From Rheinheimera pleomorphica (GTDB lineage Bacteria; Pseudomonadota; Gammaproteobacteria; Enterobacterales; Alteromonadaceae): DNA of 64,000 bases. The notes under the pieces were generated by a model that was not told the origin of the DNA, searched no databases, and saw only the letters and a program-made list of their open reading frames with translations. The translations under genes and the position numbers were made by a program. Within the stretch, counting starts at the first letter, position 1. The number at the start of each line of letters is the position of its first letter. The stretch lies in assembly GCF_011634895.1 (NCBI RefSeq), contig NZ_SIRR01000012.1:62001-126000 (forward strand). The letters run 5' to 3'. Shown here piece by piece: positions 45,071-56,653 of the stretch.

Positions 45071-46432
45071 ATGAAAAAACTCACCCTAATTTCATCAGCT
45101 ATTGCACTGGTATTAAGCTGCTCAGTAGCCGCTAAAATTACGCCGGAGCAGGCCGCAAGACTAGGTAACGATTTAACGCCGTTAGGCGCCGAAAAAGCAG
45201 GTAATGCCGATGGCTCTATTCCCGAGTGGACAGGCGGTATTACGGCTGCACCAGCAGGCTACAGTGCGGGTATGCATCACCTGGATCCATTTAAAGATGA
45301 CAAGGTGCTGCTGACCATTGATAAGTCTAATCTGGAACAGTATCAAAGCCTGTTAACACCGGGCCAGGTTAAATTGTTTGATATTTATCCTGATACTTTC
45401 AAGATGAATGTGTATCAGTCGCGGCGTACTGCGTCCTACCCACAATATGTATATGATGCTACTAAAAATATTGCTACCAAAGCCGAGCTAATCGAAGGCG
45501 GTAACGGTATTGTCAACGCAGCCATTGGTATTCCGTTCCCGATCCCGCAAAATGGTTTGGAAGCGGTGTGGAACCATTTACTGCGTTTTCGTGGCGTAGC
45601 GGCCAGCCGTAATGGTGGTCAGGCGGCACCGACAGCGTCAGGCGCTTATACTATTATCGGCTTCGATGAGCAGATCATGTTTAAGTATTCTGAACCTAAT
45701 GCCACCGCTGAAGCGTTAACGGCTGAGAATATCTTGTTCCGCTTTAAGCAGGGCGTAACATCGCCTGCGCGTTTGGCCGGTACAGCCTTGTTAGTGCATG
45801 AAACGATGGATCAGGTAAAAACGCCACGTCAGGCCTGGACTTATAATACTGGCCAGCGCCGCGTCCGCCGCGCGCCTAACGTTGCCTATGATGCACCTGG
45901 TACGGCGTCAGACGGTTTGCGTACGACGGATGACTTCGATATGTTTAACGGCTCACCAGACCGTTATAACTGGGAGTTAAAAGGCAAACAGGAGCTGTAT
46001 ATTCCGTACAACAGCTACAAACTGCACAGCAACGATGTGAAATATGCCGATTTATTGATGGCCGGACATATTAACCCTGAATATGTACGCTGGGAAAAAC
46101 ACCGTGTATGGGTTGTAGAAGCAACATTAAAAGATAACACCCGCCATGTGTACGGAAAACGCGTGTTTTACATTGATGAGGATAGCTGGCAAATTCATGT
46201 TGCCGATCTGTATGACAACCGTAATGAGTTGTATCGGGTCGCGGTGGCGCATGGTCTGAACTATTATGAAGTGCCAACGCACTGGAGCACGCTGGAAGTT
46301 TATCATGACCTGAACTCGCGCCGTTATATCGCGATTGGTCTGGATAACGAGGATAAGATGTATGATTTCTCGGTTAGTCTGACAGATGCTGATTTTACCC
46401 CTGCCGCTTTGCGTCGTGAGGGAACACGGTAA
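45071..46432 (+). CDS. DUF1329 periplasmic protein (LolB-like fold)
   Basis: A 453-residue exported protein with signal peptide LTLISSAIALVLSCSVAA. The mature start ITPEQAARLGNDLTPLGAEK and the later NYYEVPTHWSTLEVYHDLNSRRY are hallmarks of DUF1329, whose fold resembles the LolA/LolB lipoprotein carriers. The start is the ATG at 45071, 17 nt after the DUF1302 stop; an ATG in frame lies upstream inside that gene. It likely ferries a hydrophobic ligand across the periplasm between the RND pump and the DUF1302 barrel, which is an inference. Confidence 0.86.
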   Translation: MKKLTLISSAIALVLSCSVAAKITPEQAARLGNDLTPLGAEKAGNADGSIPEWTGGITAAPAGYSAGMHHLDPFKDDKVLLTIDKSNLEQYQSLLTPGQVKLFDIYPDTFKMNVYQSRRTASYPQYVYDATKNIATKAELIEGGNGIVNAAIGIPFPIPQNGLEAVWNHLLRFRGVAASRNGGQAAPTASGAYTIIGFDEQIMFKYSEPNATAEALTAENILFRFKQGVTSPARLAGTALLVHETMDQVKTPRQAWTYNTGQRRVRRAPNVAYDAPGTASDGLRTTDDFDMFNGSPDRYNWELKGKQELYIPYNSYKLHSNDVKYADLLMAGHINPEYVRWEKHRVWVVEATLKDNTRHVYGKRVFYIDEDSWQIHVADLYDNRNELYRVAVAHGLNYYEVPTHWSTLEVYHDLNSRRYIAIGLDNEDKMYDFSVSLTDADFTPAALRREGTR

Positions 46433-46450
46433 TCTTAACGTGTAGTGACG

Positions 46451-46480
46451 ACGGTTGGCCTGGTGCCAACCGTTTTTATT
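46451..46480 (+). terminator. Terminator-like hairpin inside the quartet
   Basis: ACGGTTGGC-ctggt-GCCAACCGT is a 9-bp stem followed by TTTTTATTTT, located between the DUF1329 and YCF48-like genes. It would lower read-through so that the first two genes are expressed more than the pump genes. Confidence 0.88.
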
Positions 46481-46511
46481 TTAACTATTTTATAGAGTAA
46501 TAACTCAGACT

Positions 46512-47546
46512 ATGGGTAAAAAAATGATTTGTCTGGTGCTGCTTTACACGGCGTTGAGCAGCGGTGCAGTCGTAGGCAATACAACACAAAGCCAGCCCGA
46601 ACCTGCCTATATCGCTGCTATGGCAGAAAAAGCGCTGCTGACCGACATTATTAATGTTGCCGAGCAAAACCTGGTCGCTGTTGGTGAGCGGGGGCATATT
46701 TTACTGAGCCAGGACGGTGTGAACTGGCAACAGGCTGAGGTGCCACTGCAGGCTAATTTAAACAGTGTTTATTTTTTAAATAAGCAACAAGGCTGGGCGG
46801 TGGGCCACGATGCCAGCATTCTGGCGACACAAGACGGTGGTAGCAGCTGGCAGCTTCAACATTATGCGCCAGAGCAGGATAAACCGTTGTTTGACGTCTA
46901 TTTTACCAATAGCAAAGACGGTGTGGCCGTGGGCGCCTATGGCTTGTTCTACCGTACAGAGGACGGTGGTGTCAGTTGGCAACGTGAATTTCACCCCGAA
47001 TTGCTATCCGAAGACGATCAGTTATATCTGGAAGAATTACAGGAAACCGACCCTGAGCTATATCAGATAGAGCTAGGGGCAATATTGCCGCATTTCAATC
47101 GTTTATATGCCGATGGCAATGTGTTGTATATGGTAGGCGAGGCCGGTCTGGCAGCGAAAAGCTCAGATAACGGCCGCAACTGGCAGCGCCTGGATGAGTT
47201 TTATAATGGCTCTCTGTTTGATATTACCCGCACATCCGCTATGACATTGCTGGCAGTAGGGCTGCGTGGCCACGCTTTTCAAAGTACAGATCAGGGGGCA
47301 AGCTGGCAACAACTTGAGCTTGATGAAACCGCCACCCTTAACAGTGTGTTTTCCGACCAAGCCGGCCGCTTGTTTATCGTCGGTAACGCCGGTAGCTTGT
47401 TGGTAAGCAAAGATAATGCTGCGTCTTTCGCTGATTTGTCGCGTGCGGACGGTAAGGCGATAGTTAATGGTCTTGTTTGGCGCGAACACTTATTGTTGGT
47501 GACCGAGACAGGCATAAAAACGATTAAATTGAGTGAATTAGAATAA
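46512..47546 (+). CDS. YCF48/BNR-repeat beta-propeller protein
   Basis: A 344-residue exported protein (signal peptide ICLVLLYTALSSGAVVG). Five or more repeats of the form G-x-x-G-x-I/L-L-x-S-x-D-G-x-x-W-Q follow, for example GERGHILLSQDGVNWQ and GHDASILATQDGGSSWQ. This is the YCF48 (Hcf136-like) beta-propeller family. It ends 1 nt before the RND gene, so it probably acts with that pump, perhaps as its periplasmic partner. The propeller residues that matter for photosystem assembly in plants have no relevance here. Confidence 0.84.
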   Translation: MGKKMICLVLLYTALSSGAVVGNTTQSQPEPAYIAAMAEKALLTDIINVAEQNLVAVGERGHILLSQDGVNWQQAEVPLQANLNSVYFLNKQQGWAVGHDASILATQDGGSSWQLQHYAPEQDKPLFDVYFTNSKDGVAVGAYGLFYRTEDGGVSWQREFHPELLSEDDQLYLEELQETDPELYQIELGAILPHFNRLYADGNVLYMVGEAGLAAKSSDNGRNWQRLDEFYNGSLFDITRTSAMTLLAVGLRGHAFQSTDQGASWQQLELDETATLNSVFSDQAGRLFIVGNAGSLLVSKDNAASFADLSRADGKAIVNGLVWREHLLLVTETGIKTIKLSELE

Positions 47547-47547
47547 A

Positions 47548-49863
47548 ATGACTGTAAATCGACTGGTTAATAAGTTCGAGTACGCGTTATTCCGCCATCG
47601 TGCGCTGGTGATAGTCGCTTTTTTACTCGCTACGGTATTTCTACTGTTTAAAGCAACCAGCATTAAGCTGGATGCTGCTTTTACAAAAAACATTCCGCTG
47701 CAGCACCAGTACATGCAGACTTATTTACGTCATGCGCAGGACTTTGGTGGTGCCAATAATATTTTAATTTCGTTATGTGATGAAAGCGGCGATATTTTTA
47801 ACGCTAATTTTTTCGATACGCTACGCAAAGCACATGATGAGTTGTTATATACCTCTGGAGTAGATAGGGTACAGGTTAAGTCGCTGTTTAGCCCCAGTAC
47901 CCGTTTTGTTGAAGTGGTCGAAGACGGTTTTGCCGGCGGCCCGGTTATTCCGGCGGATTTTATCGCCAATAGCGATGGACTGGCTAAAGTAAAAGAAAAT
48001 ACCGAGAAAGCCGGTATCGTTGGTCGTATGGTGGCCGATGATTATAGTTGTGCAATGATCTCTGCTCAGTTACTGGAAGTTGACCCGGATACAGGTGAGA
48101 AACTGGATACCATAGGGTTTGCCAGTACACTGGAGCAGAATATCCGTGCTAAGTTCCAGTCAGACAGTATTAGTATACATATCATCGGTTTTGCCAAAAT
48201 GGTCGGCGATGTAGCCGATGGCGCTAAAGGCGTGTTGGTGTTCTTTGCCATTGCCATAGCGGTGACATCAGTGATGGTGTTTTTCTTTTGCCGCTCGTTA
48301 ATGCTGACGCTATTACCGATTGCCTGCTCGCTTATTGCGGTGGTTTGGCAGATGGGACTATTGTCTGTGATGGGCTTTGGCATTGATCCTATGTCGATAC
48401 TGGTGCCGTTTCTGGTGTTTGCCATTGGCGTAAGCCATGGTGTGCAGATGATTAACTCTACCGGTAAGCGGGTTGCTGCGGGTATGGACGCTAAAACGGC
48501 AGCCCAAGCCAGTTTTCGTAAGTTATTAGTACCCGGTGGCGTAGCGCTGTTATCCGACACCGTTGGCTTTTTAACCTTGTTGATTATTGAAATTGGTGTG
48601 ATCCGGGAGCTGGCCATTACCGCGAGTTTAGGTGTGGCGGTCATTATTTTAACTAACCTTATTTTACTGCCGGTACTGATGTCCTTTGTCCGCTTTAGCC
48701 GGGGTTACAAAGCACGGGTCGCCGCGCCATCGCCAGGTGCTGATAAAGTCTGGTTTGCCCTGTCGGCGTTTGCGACACGTAAGTATGCGGCAATTATTTT
48801 GCTGGTAACCGCTGTACTGTTTGGCTTTGGTTACCTGCAAAGCCAACAGCTGAAAATAGGCGATTTACATGAAGGCGCACCGGCACTGCATGAAGACTCG
48901 CGCTATAACCTGGACACTAAGCTTATTACAGAGCGTTATGCTATTTCGGTGGATTATCTGAACGTGATGGTGGAAACGCTTCCCAGTGCCTGTACTGAAC
49001 ACAGCATTATGGCCCGCATAGATAACTTCCAGTGGCTAATGGAAAACGTCGAAGGTGTGCAATCAGCGGTGTCACTGGCTTCTGTATCTAAGTCGATAAA
49101 CGCGGCCTTTAATGAAGGCAACGTAAAATGGCGCGTGCTGCCACGTAATACCCAGTCATTGGTGCAGGCCTCGTCACGGGTAGAGACCAGCACGGGCTTA
49201 TTAAATGCCGACTGCTCTGTGATGCCGGTGATCTTATTTTTAGAAGATCACAAAGCGGAAACGATAGAGCGCGTTGTTGCTGCAGCAAAAAAATACGGTG
49301 CTGAGCTTGGCGATGAGCAAACCCGTTTTATGCTGGCGTCGGGGCCTGCCGGGGTAATGGCAGCAACCAACGAAGCCGTGTCAGAAGCGCAACAGCCAAT
49401 GATGTGGTATGTCTATGGTGCAGTCATCATCTTATGTTTACTGAGTTTCCGCTCGCTGCGTGCGACGATTTCGGTCATAGTGCCGCTGTATGTGGTGTCT
49501 GTATTGGCAACCGCCTTAATGACCAAGCTGCAAATTGGCTTAACAGTGTCAACACTACCGGTGATAGCACTGGGTGTAGGTATAGGTGTCGATTATGGTA
49601 TTTATATTCTGTCAAATATGACACAGATGTTGCGTGACGGCGCGCCACTGCGTCAGGCGTACTTTGAAGCCTTAAAAGAACGGGGCAGTGCAGTCTTGTT
49701 CACTGGTATTACCTTAGCAATTGGTGTGAGTACCTGGGTATTCTCGGCGCTGAAATTCCAGGTTGACATGGGCATACTGCTTACCTTTATGTTTATTGTA
49801 AATATGTTAGGTGCCATAGTGGTGTTGCCGGCGTTAGCGGCCTTTTTATGGCGTAAAAATTAA
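47548..49863 (+). CDS. RND/MMPL-type exporter
   Basis: A 771-residue inner-membrane protein. One membrane helix near 20-38 is followed by a large periplasmic loop, then five helices at about 222-385, a second single helix near 412-428, a second periplasmic loop, and five helices at about 620-770. This is the twelve-helix RND layout in the smaller MMPL/SSD-type size. Both repeats contain GVSHGVQM or GVDYGIYI motifs where a proton-relay Asp or His lies. The presence of the DUF1302/DUF1329/YCF48 partners suggests export of a lipid-like substrate. It is followed by a GAAA-tetraloop terminator. Confidence 0.87.
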   Translation: MTVNRLVNKFEYALFRHRALVIVAFLLATVFLLFKATSIKLDAAFTKNIPLQHQYMQTYLRHAQDFGGANNILISLCDESGDIFNANFFDTLRKAHDELLYTSGVDRVQVKSLFSPSTRFVEVVEDGFAGGPVIPADFIANSDGLAKVKENTEKAGIVGRMVADDYSCAMISAQLLEVDPDTGEKLDTIGFASTLEQNIRAKFQSDSISIHIIGFAKMVGDVADGAKGVLVFFAIAIAVTSVMVFFFCRSLMLTLLPIACSLIAVVWQMGLLSVMGFGIDPMSILVPFLVFAIGVSHGVQMINSTGKRVAAGMDAKTAAQASFRKLLVPGGVALLSDTVGFLTLLIIEIGVIRELAITASLGVAVIILTNLILLPVLMSFVRFSRGYKARVAAPSPGADKVWFALSAFATRKYAAIILLVTAVLFGFGYLQSQQLKIGDLHEGAPALHEDSRYNLDTKLITERYAISVDYLNVMVETLPSACTEHSIMARIDNFQWLMENVEGVQSAVSLASVSKSINAAFNEGNVKWRVLPRNTQSLVQASSRVETSTGLLNADCSVMPVILFLEDHKAETIERVVAAAKKYGAELGDEQTRFMLASGPAGVMAATNEAVSEAQQPMMWYVYGAVIILCLLSFRSLRATISVIVPLYVVSVLATALMTKLQIGLTVSTLPVIALGVGIGVDYGIYILSNMTQMLRDGAPLRQAYFEALKERGSAVLFTGITLAIGVSTWVFSALKFQVDMGILLTFMFIVNMLGAIVVLPALAAFLWRKN

Positions 49864-49889
49864 AAACTTTTTTTGCATGAATAAACACG

Positions 49890-49917
49890 AAAATGGCCGA
49901 AAGGCCATTTTCTATTT
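49890..49917 (+). terminator. Terminator after the RND gene
   Basis: AAAATGGCC-gaaa-GGCCATTTT with a stable GAAA tetraloop lies 27 nt past the stop, followed by TCTATTT. Confidence 0.85.
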
Positions 49918-50091
49918 ACGGCAGATGAATAAGTTGTCAGAGGCCTTAAAAATCACTGGTTTAACCAGCACAAAAGCCAAAAATAGTGCTCGAAAAGCGC
50001 TACAATAGGCACTACACTGCGCACCTGACACGCTCTGGTTTGTTCGGTAGCGCCTGCTGTTAAAAGCAGTGACTGCAAAAAGGATACAAAA

Positions 50092-53000
50092 ATGGCACTG
50101 ATAGACGGTCAACCCTCTGTACTACTACAAAACGTAAATAAACTGATAAAACAAAAAGTGAAAGATCAGCCCGCGCTGGTCGAAAAATTTGCACACACCC
50201 TGTATGGCAACATGTCTAACGAAGATCTGGTTGGCCGTAATGACAGCGATCTGTATGGTGCAGCATTAAGCCTGTGGCAGACGTTTAACAGCCATGCTGA
50301 GCCAGGCGCTAAAATACGCGTATTTAATCCGGAAATTGCTAAATTTGGTTGGGAGTCTAAGCACACTATCGTAGAAATAGTGGTACAGGACATGCCATTT
50401 TTAGTTGATTCTGTGCGTATGGCATTAAGCCGGCAAAGTATTACCGCGCATTTATTGCTGCATTACCCACTGCAGACCGAGCGTGATAGCCAGGGCCGGA
50501 TCAGCGATTTCTATAAGCTGGGTAGTCAAGCTAATGCCAGCATGCAGCAAACGGTATTTCATATTGAGATCGATCGGCTGACAGATAAAAATGCCATTGC
50601 GACGCTGACAGAAGAGTTGCATTCGGTGATGGAAGATGTGTCGTTAGCGGTACAAGACTGGCAGCCAGCGCGCGAAAAATTACAGCAAGTGATTAAAGAT
50701 CTGCCTAAAACCTGCGGTAAAGCCTCGGCGGAAGAACTGCAACAAGCGACAGAATTTTTGAACTGGCTGGCAAAAGACAACTTCACCTTACTGGGATACC
50801 GGCAATACAGTATTAATCCGGTTAAAGGTGATTATAAGATCAGCGGTATCGACGATACTTCGCTGGGGTTGATGCGCCGCTCAGCGTCACGCGATCTGAT
50901 GTTATCAGAGTTGCCGGAGTCTGGTCGCAAGCAGGCCGTTAACAGTGCTTTACTGATCCTGACCAAAACCAATAATAAATCACGGGTACACCGGCCAGCC
51001 TATATCGATTACATCGGGGTAAAAAAGTTTGATAAAGACGGCAAGGTGATTGGCGAAGACCGTTTTATCGGCTTATATTCGTCGTCGTTGTACAATAACA
51101 GCGCGGCTGATATTCCTCTGCTTAAGAACAAACTGGCGACAGTAATGGATAAGTCGGAGTTTGCGGCCGGCACTCACGCCTACAAAGCACTATTAAATAT
51201 TCTTGAAACCTACCCGCGGGATGAGCTTATTCAGGCGACAGCAGACGAATTACTGCATGTTGCCATGGGCGTATTGCAAATGCAGGAACGTGATATGACA
51301 CGCCTGTTTATGCGCAAAGACAGCTTTGGCCGCTTTGTTACGGCGATGGTGTATGTACCGCGCGAGCGCTACAACACCCAGCTGCGAAAAGATACTCAGG
51401 CGATTTTACAACGTGCCCTGGGTAGCGATGAGCCGGTAGAGTTTACCACCTATTTTTCTGAATCTGTGTTGGCGCGCACCCATTATCTGGTGCGGATCAA
51501 CGATAGCCATGTCGAGTATAAAGTGAAAGATATCGAGCGTAATCTGGTAGAAGCGGCCAGAACCTGGGAAGACAAATTAGAAAGTGCCCTGATTGGTGTT
51601 TACGGCGAAGCGAGGGGCCGCGAATTAATCGGCAAATATGTGAATGCTTTCCCACGCAGTTATAAAGAAGAGATGCTGCCTAACGATGCGTTAGTGGACA
51701 TAGGCAAGCTGGAAGCATTAAACGATGACCACAAGCTGGAGATGCTGTTCTACCGGCCACAGGAAGAAAAAGCCGACAGCAAAGCCGTGCGGTTAAACTT
51801 ATTTCATAAAGATCATCCGATTCACTTATCCGATGTGTTACCGATGTTGGAAAACTTCGGCCTGCGCGTGATAGGTGAAACCCCTTATGCGGTTAAATGT
51901 GCAGATGGTTCAGTCAGTTGGATTTTAAACTTTGCCATGGAACTGAACTGTGCGCTACCTGCTGATTTTGCTGCCGCGCAGCAATCGTTCCAGGAGTCGT
52001 TTGCCAAAGTATGGAATGGGCAGCTGGAAGATGACGGCTTTAACCGTCTGCTGTTAGGTGCCGGCCTGACCGGACGCGAAGCGTCTTTACTGCGGGCTTA
52101 TGCTAAGTACAAACGCCAAATTGGCGGTACTTTCAGCCAGGCCTATGTTGAAAGCACCTTTGCCCGCTATGCCGAGCTGGCTAATTTGCTGGTGCAGTTG
52201 TTTAACAGCAAGTTTGCGCCGGACAGTAAAGCCAACGCCAAAGCGATTGAGAAACTGGAAGAGCAGATCGCCAGCCAGCTGGAACACGTGGCAAACCTTG
52301 ATGATGACCGTATTATTCGCCGCTTTGTCGACATGATCAATGCAACCTTGCGCACGAACTACTTCCAGAAGCATAGCGATGGCACAGATAAAGCGTATAT
52401 CTCGTTTAAAATTAAGTCGGATTTAATTCCGGACATGCCACTGCCAACACCGATGTTTGAAATCTTTGTCTACTCGCCAAGGGTAGAAGGTGTGCATTTA
52501 CGCTTTGGTAAAGTTGCCCGTGGTGGTTTGCGTTGGTCTGACCGGCGAGAAGACTTCCGCACTGAAGTACTGGGGTTAGTAAAGGCGCAGCAGGTAAAAA
52601 ATACCGTTATAGTGCCAACCGGCTCTAAAGGCGGTTTTGTCTGCAAAAAGCTACCGGAAACCGGTGGCCGCGAAGCCTTCTTAAATGAAGGTAAAGACTG
52701 CTACCGCACCTTTATCCGTGGCTTGCTGGATGTTACCGACAACATCGTGCAGGGCGCGATAGTGCCGCCAAAAGATGTGGTGCGACTGGACGAAGATGAC
52801 CCGTATTTAGTGGTTGCCGCCGACAAAGGTACTGCTACCTTCTCAGATATTTCTAATGGTATTTCTGAAGAGTATGGCTTCTGGTTAGGCGATGCCTTTG
52901 CATCAGGTGGCTCTAACGGTTACGACCACAAGAAAATGGGCATTACCGCCCGTGGTGGTTGGGAATCAGTAAAACGTCACTTCCGCGAAATTGGAATTGA

Positions 53001-54930
53001 TTGCCAAAGCACTGATTTTACCTGTGTTGGCATAGGTGATATGGCCGGTGACGTGTTCGGTAACGGTATGTTGTTGTCAAAACATATCCGCTTGCAGGTG
53101 GCGTTTAACCATATGCACATCTTTATTGACCCTAATCCGGATGCGGCAAAGAGCTGGCAAGAGCGCGAGCGCATGTTTAACCTGCCAACCTCAACCTGGG
53201 ACGACTATGACAAGTCACTGATTTCTGAAGGTGGTGGTATTTTCCTGCGCAGTGCCAAAGCCATCAAACTGTCACCGCAAATGAAAGAAATGCTCGGCAC
53301 CAGCAAAGCCAGCATGACGCCAAACGAGCTGATCCGTGAAGCCTTGATGATGCCGGTTGATCTGATTTGGAACGGCGGTATCGGTACTTACGTTAAAGCC
53401 AGCAACGAGAGCCATGCCGAAGTCGGCGATCGCGGTTCAGAGCCATTACGGGTTAACGGTAAAGATGTAAAAGCTAAAATCTTCGGTGAGGGCGGTAACT
53501 TAGGTGCTACCCAACGCGGACGGATTGAGTTTGCGATGAACGGTGGTCTAATCAACACTGACTTTGTTGATAACGTCGGTGGTGTTACCTGTTCAGATAA
53601 CGAAGTTAATATCAAGATTTTGCTTAATACCCTGGTTGCCGCCGGCGATTTAACGCTGAAGCAGCGTAACAAACTGCTGCTGGACATGACAGACGATGTG
53701 ACAGCCATTGTATTGAAAGACTGCTACCGTCAGACTCAAAGCATCAGCATTTCGTCGTTGCTTGGCGCAGAGCAGTTAAAAGAGTACACCCGCTTTATCC
53801 ACACGCTGGAAAAAGAAGGCAAGCTAAATCGTGAACTGGAGTTTTTGCCGTCTGATGATGAACTGGCCGAGCGGATGGCTAAAGGGCAGGGCTTAACCCG
53901 GCCTGAGCTGTCAATTCTGACCGCGTACGGTAAGATGGTGTTAAAAGAGCGCCTGGTGTTACCGGAAATTTTTGAGAACCCGTACTTCAAGCGTCAGTTG
54001 TTTGCTAACTTCCCGCAAATGTTGCAAGACCAGTACGCTGCGCAGATGGAAAGCCATCCGCTTAAAGCTGAAATTATTGCCACTAAGCTGGCGAATATGC
54101 TGGTAAATGAGATGGGACCAAACTTTGCCCAGCGGATGCAGGAAGAAACCGGCGCCGGTGTTGGCGAAGTGACATTATGCTACGCCATTGCCCGTGACTT
54201 GTTTGATATGTCGGCGGTATGGCGCAAGCTGGAGCAGCTGGACAACCTGATCCCGGCCGCATTGCAAAGCAAGTTGTTGCACCAGTTACGCCGCACTATG
54301 CGCCGGGCGACCCGTTGGTTCCTGCGTCATCGCAACAAGGCGCTGGACATTCAGCAAACGGTAGATTTCTTCAAACCGGCTTACCAGCAATTGAGCAAAG
54401 CGTTAGATCAGTACCTGGCTACGGCTGAGGTAGAGCAGTTGCAGCAGAAGCAAACTACGCTGACCGAACAAGGCGTGCCAGAGGAGATTGCGCAGTATCT
54501 GGCTCAGCTCAGCACCGTGTTCTCCGTAATGGATATTGCCCAGGTTGCCGATGCGGAAAAAGTGCCGCTGGCCATGGTGGCTGAAATTTACTTTAAACTG
54601 GGTGACAAACTGGATCTGCACTGGTTCCTCGAGCAAATCACCAACCAACCGGTGGCGAACCACTGGCAGGCGTTGGCGCGGGCGTCTTACCGTGAAGAGC
54701 TGGACTGGCAACAGCGCGCGCTGTCAGCCGTTGTGGTTCGCAGCTGTGGTAAAGTGTGTGCCGCCGATGAGGTGATTAACAGCTGGATCACGGAGCATGA
54801 TGCGCTGCTGGAGCGTTGGCGTTTAATGTTGGCAGAGTTTAAAACCACCAAGAGCCATGAATTTGCTAAATTCTCGGTGGCACTGCGTGAATTAATGCTG
54901 TTAAGTCATCACTGTGACCCTGTAAAATAA
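50092..54930 (+). CDS. gdhB: NAD-specific glutamate dehydrogenase, large (GDH-180 class)
   Basis: A 1612-residue cytoplasmic enzyme that deaminates glutamate to 2-oxoglutarate with NAD+. The regulatory N-terminal half carries ACT-like segments ([19 protein letters not shown]). The catalytic domain near 800-1150 shows [39 protein letters not shown], the [13 protein letters not shown] loop and [13 protein letters not shown]. The length fits the Streptomyces/Pseudomonas GDH-180 family. AAAGGATACAAA precedes the ATG. It supports use of glutamate (and of arginine, histidine or glutamine through it) as carbon source, complementing astE at 24.6 kb. Confidence 0.96.
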   Translation: MALIDGQPSVLLQNVNKLIKQKVKDQPALVEKFAHTLYGNMSNEDLVGRNDSDLYGAALSLWQTFNSHAEPGAKIRVFNPEIAKFGWESKHTIVEIVVQDMPFLVDSVRMALSRQSITAHLLLHYPLQTERDSQGRISDFYKLGSQANASMQQTVFHIEIDRLTDKNAIATLTEELHSVMEDVSLAVQDWQPAREKLQQVIKDLPKTCGKASAEELQQATEFLNWLAKDNFTLLGYRQYSINPVKGDYKISGIDDTSLGLMRRSASRDLMLSELPESGRKQAVNSALLILTKTNNKSRVHRPAYIDYIGVKKFDKDGKVIGEDRFIGLYSSSLYNNSAADIPLLKNKLATVMDKSEFAAGTHAYKALLNILETYPRDELIQATADELLHVAMGVLQMQERDMTRLFMRKDSFGRFVTAMVYVPRERYNTQLRKDTQAILQRALGSDEPVEFTTYFSESVLARTHYLVRINDSHVEYKVKDIERNLVEAARTWEDKLESALIGVYGEARGRELIGKYVNAFPRSYKEEMLPNDALVDIGKLEALNDDHKLEMLFYRPQEEKADSKAVRLNLFHKDHPIHLSDVLPMLENFGLRVIGETPYAVKCADGSVSWILNFAMELNCALPADFAAAQQSFQESFAKVWNGQLEDDGFNRLLLGAGLTGREASLLRAYAKYKRQIGGTFSQAYVESTFARYAELANLLVQLFNSKFAPDSKANAKAIEKLEEQIASQLEHVANLDDDRIIRRFVDMINATLRTNYFQKHSDGTDKAYISFKIKSDLIPDMPLPTPMFEIFVYSPRVEGVHLRFGKVARGGLRWSDRREDFRTEVLGLVKAQQVKNTVIVPTGSKGGFVCKKLPETGGREAFLNEGKDCYRTFIRGLLDVTDNIVQGAIVPPKDVVRLDEDDPYLVVAADKGTATFSDISNGISEEYGFWLGDAFASGGSNGYDHKKMGITARGGWESVKRHFREIGIDCQSTDFTCVGIGDMAGDVFGNGMLLSKHIRLQVAFNHMHIFIDPNPDAAKSWQERERMFNLPTSTWDDYDKSLISEGGGIFLRSAKAIKLSPQMKEMLGTSKASMTPNELIREALMMPVDLIWNGGIGTYVKASNESHAEVGDRGSEPLRVNGKDVKAKIFGEGGNLGATQRGRIEFAMNGGLINTDFVDNVGGVTCSDNEVNIKILLNTLVAAGDLTLKQRNKLLLDMTDDVTAIVLKDCYRQTQSISISSLLGAEQLKEYTRFIHTLEKEGKLNRELEFLPSDDELAERMAKGQGLTRPELSILTAYGKMVLKERLVLPEIFENPYFKRQLFANFPQMLQDQYAAQMESHPLKAEIIATKLANMLVNEMGPNFAQRMQEETGAGVGEVTLCYAIARDLFDMSAVWRKLEQLDNLIPAALQSKLLHQLRRTMRRATRWFLRHRNKALDIQQTVDFFKPAYQQLSKALDQYLATAEVEQLQQKQTTLTEQGVPEEIAQYLAQLSTVFSVMDIAQVADAEKVPLAMVAEIYFKLGDKLDLHWFLEQITNQPVANHWQALARASYREELDWQQRALSAVVVRSCGKVCAADEVINSWITEHDALLERWRLMLAEFKTTKSHEFAKFSVALRELMLLSHHCDPVK

Positions 54931-54946
54931 TATTATCAGTGGCTAC

Positions 54947-54977
54947 AATACCCCGGCTGGTCCGGGGTATTTTTTTG
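54947..54977 (+). terminator. Terminator after gdhB
   Basis: AATACCCCGG-ctggt-CCGGGGTATT followed by a T-run, a perfect 10-bp stem 16 nt past the stop. Confidence 0.93.
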
Positions 54978-54994
54978 TATTGAGAAGGCAATCT

Positions 54995-56005
54995 ATGTTT
55001 TATCCGATAGCACAGAAATTAATGTTCGCCTGTGATGCTGAATGGTCACATAATTTTGCGCTGGGCAGCTTAAAACGCTTTGCCCATACGCCGCTGAGTG
55101 GGCTTTGGCAACAGGAGCTGCCGCACAAGCCGGTTACCGTTGCGGGCATTCGTTTTGATAACCCGCTGGGGTTAGCGGCCGGCCTGGATAAAAATGCTGA
55201 CTGTATTGATGCCTTTGGCCAAATGGGCTTTGGTTTTATTGAAGTAGGCACTGTGACGCCACGGCCGCAGCAGGGGAACGACAAACCGCGCATATTTCGT
55301 TTGCCGCAATCGCAAGCCATTATTAACCGTATGGGGTTTAATAATAAAGGTGTTGATTATCTGGTAGAAAACGTGAAAAACGCCAGCTACAAAGGCGTAC
55401 TGGGTATTAATATTGGTAAAAACAAAGATACCCCGAATGAGCAGGGTAAAGATGATTATGTGCATTGCATGCGTAAAGTGTATGCCCATGCCAGCTATAT
55501 CACGGTGAATATTTCGTCACCCAACACGCCGGGGCTGCGCGATTTACAATTTGGCGATGCCTTGTATGACTTACTGCAAAGCGTTAAAAATGAACAACTT
55601 GATTTGCAGGCGCAGCATGATAAATATGTACCGGTATTTGTTAAAATTGCGCCAGACATGGATACAGTGGCGGTGCAGCAAGTGGCTGAAACGCTGTTAA
55701 AAAGTAAGATGGATGGCGTTATTGCTACTAACACTACGCTGGACAGAAGCCTGGTACAAGGCCAGCGCTATGCCGATGAAGCCGGTGGCTTAAGCGGCTT
55801 ACCGGTAAGAGACAAAAGCACTGAGGTGCTGCGTCAGCTCAGGGCTGCAGTGGGAGCGGATATGCCGATTATTGGCGTAGGGGGGATCAGCGATGTGGCA
55901 TCGGCACAGGAAAAATTGCAGGCGGGCGCCAATTTACTGCAGGTCTACACCGGCTTTATTTATCACGGCCCGGCGTTGATCAAGCAGATCGTCAACAGCT
56001 TATAA
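54995..56005 (+). CDS. pyrD: Dihydroorotate dehydrogenase (quinone), class 2
   Basis: A 336-residue FMN enzyme that oxidises dihydroorotate to orotate and reduces ubiquinone; it is attached to the inner membrane through its N-terminal helices. Class 2 landmarks are [41 protein letters not shown] (the catalytic serine region), [13 protein letters not shown] and [14 protein letters not shown]. The start at 54995 gives exactly the length of E. coli PyrD; the upstream ATA-style frame extension is not used. It precedes zapC, as in E. coli. Confidence 0.96.
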   Translation: MFYPIAQKLMFACDAEWSHNFALGSLKRFAHTPLSGLWQQELPHKPVTVAGIRFDNPLGLAAGLDKNADCIDAFGQMGFGFIEVGTVTPRPQQGNDKPRIFRLPQSQAIINRMGFNNKGVDYLVENVKNASYKGVLGINIGKNKDTPNEQGKDDYVHCMRKVYAHASYITVNISSPNTPGLRDLQFGDALYDLLQSVKNEQLDLQAQHDKYVPVFVKIAPDMDTVAVQQVAETLLKSKMDGVIATNTTLDRSLVQGQRYADEAGGLSGLPVRDKSTEVLRQLRAAVGADMPIIGVGGISDVASAQEKLQAGANLLQVYTGFIYHGPALIKQIVNSL

Positions 56006-56137
56006 GGATCCGTAGCTGATCTTGTACTGTTAGAACAAAACAGTCTTTAACATCTTGATCAGCTTAGTGTATTTCTATTTTTGTTTAAATATTAGACGCC
56101 GTAATAACGCCATCATTTATCTCAGCCAGGGAATTGC

Positions 56138-56653
56138 ATGTTAAGGCCATCAGAGCGCTGGTTTTGGACATATTGTCCACAAAAAGACCGTTTGTTACTG
56201 GATATCAGTGACGAAGCCCAGTTCTGTGCGCCTTTTAGTGCTGCACAACTCAATTGCTTACCGCGCCAGCAAGCGTTATCCATGGCTGAAGCTGAAGCAT
56301 TCTGGGCCATTGATGACAGCCTGCAGATACTGGCTTTACCGGCAGCGCTGCGCTTGGAGCTATGCCTGACCGCACTTTGTGCGCCCTTTTTACAGCAAAC
56401 GGCACACAAAAGCTGGTATTTTCAGCCAGGGCAGTCTTATGCCGCGCAGCCGTTTGAGCTGGTGAGCCTGTCTGGTCAAAGCCAGCAGTATGCTTTGGTG
56501 CTAGGCGGCGATGCTGACTGTGTCAGCTGCTTATTGTTAGGTGATATAGTGACATTGAGCGGCAAAACCTTACCACGGCTACAATGGCTACGCGTACTGA
56601 GAAACCGTGTAACCCCGCTGCAAACCGATGTTGCTTATCGTTATAGCGCCTGA
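56138..56653 (+). CDS. zapC: Cell division protein ZapC
   Basis: A 171-residue protein of the ZapC family, which bundles FtsZ protofilaments at the Z-ring. The start MLRPSERWFWTYCPQKDRLLLDI aligns with the family N-terminus, and the C-terminal KTLPRLQWLRVLRNRVTPL is also conserved. Position next to pyrD agrees with E. coli. It is rather diverged, with extra cysteines, but no residue loss can be judged from sequence alone. It is probably monocistronic. Confidence 0.84.
   Translation: MLRPSERWFWTYCPQKDRLLLDISDEAQFCAPFSAAQLNCLPRQQALSMAEAEAFWAIDDSLQILALPAALRLELCLTALCAPFLQQTAHKSWYFQPGQSYAAQPFELVSLSGQSQQYALVLGGDADCVSCLLLGDIVTLSGKTLPRLQWLRVLRNRVTPLQTDVAYRYSA

Noticed and set aside
56024-56050. Weak inverted repeat (ACTGTT...AACAGT) after pyrD
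   Set aside because: It has only six pairs and no T-run, so it is not distinguishable from chance.
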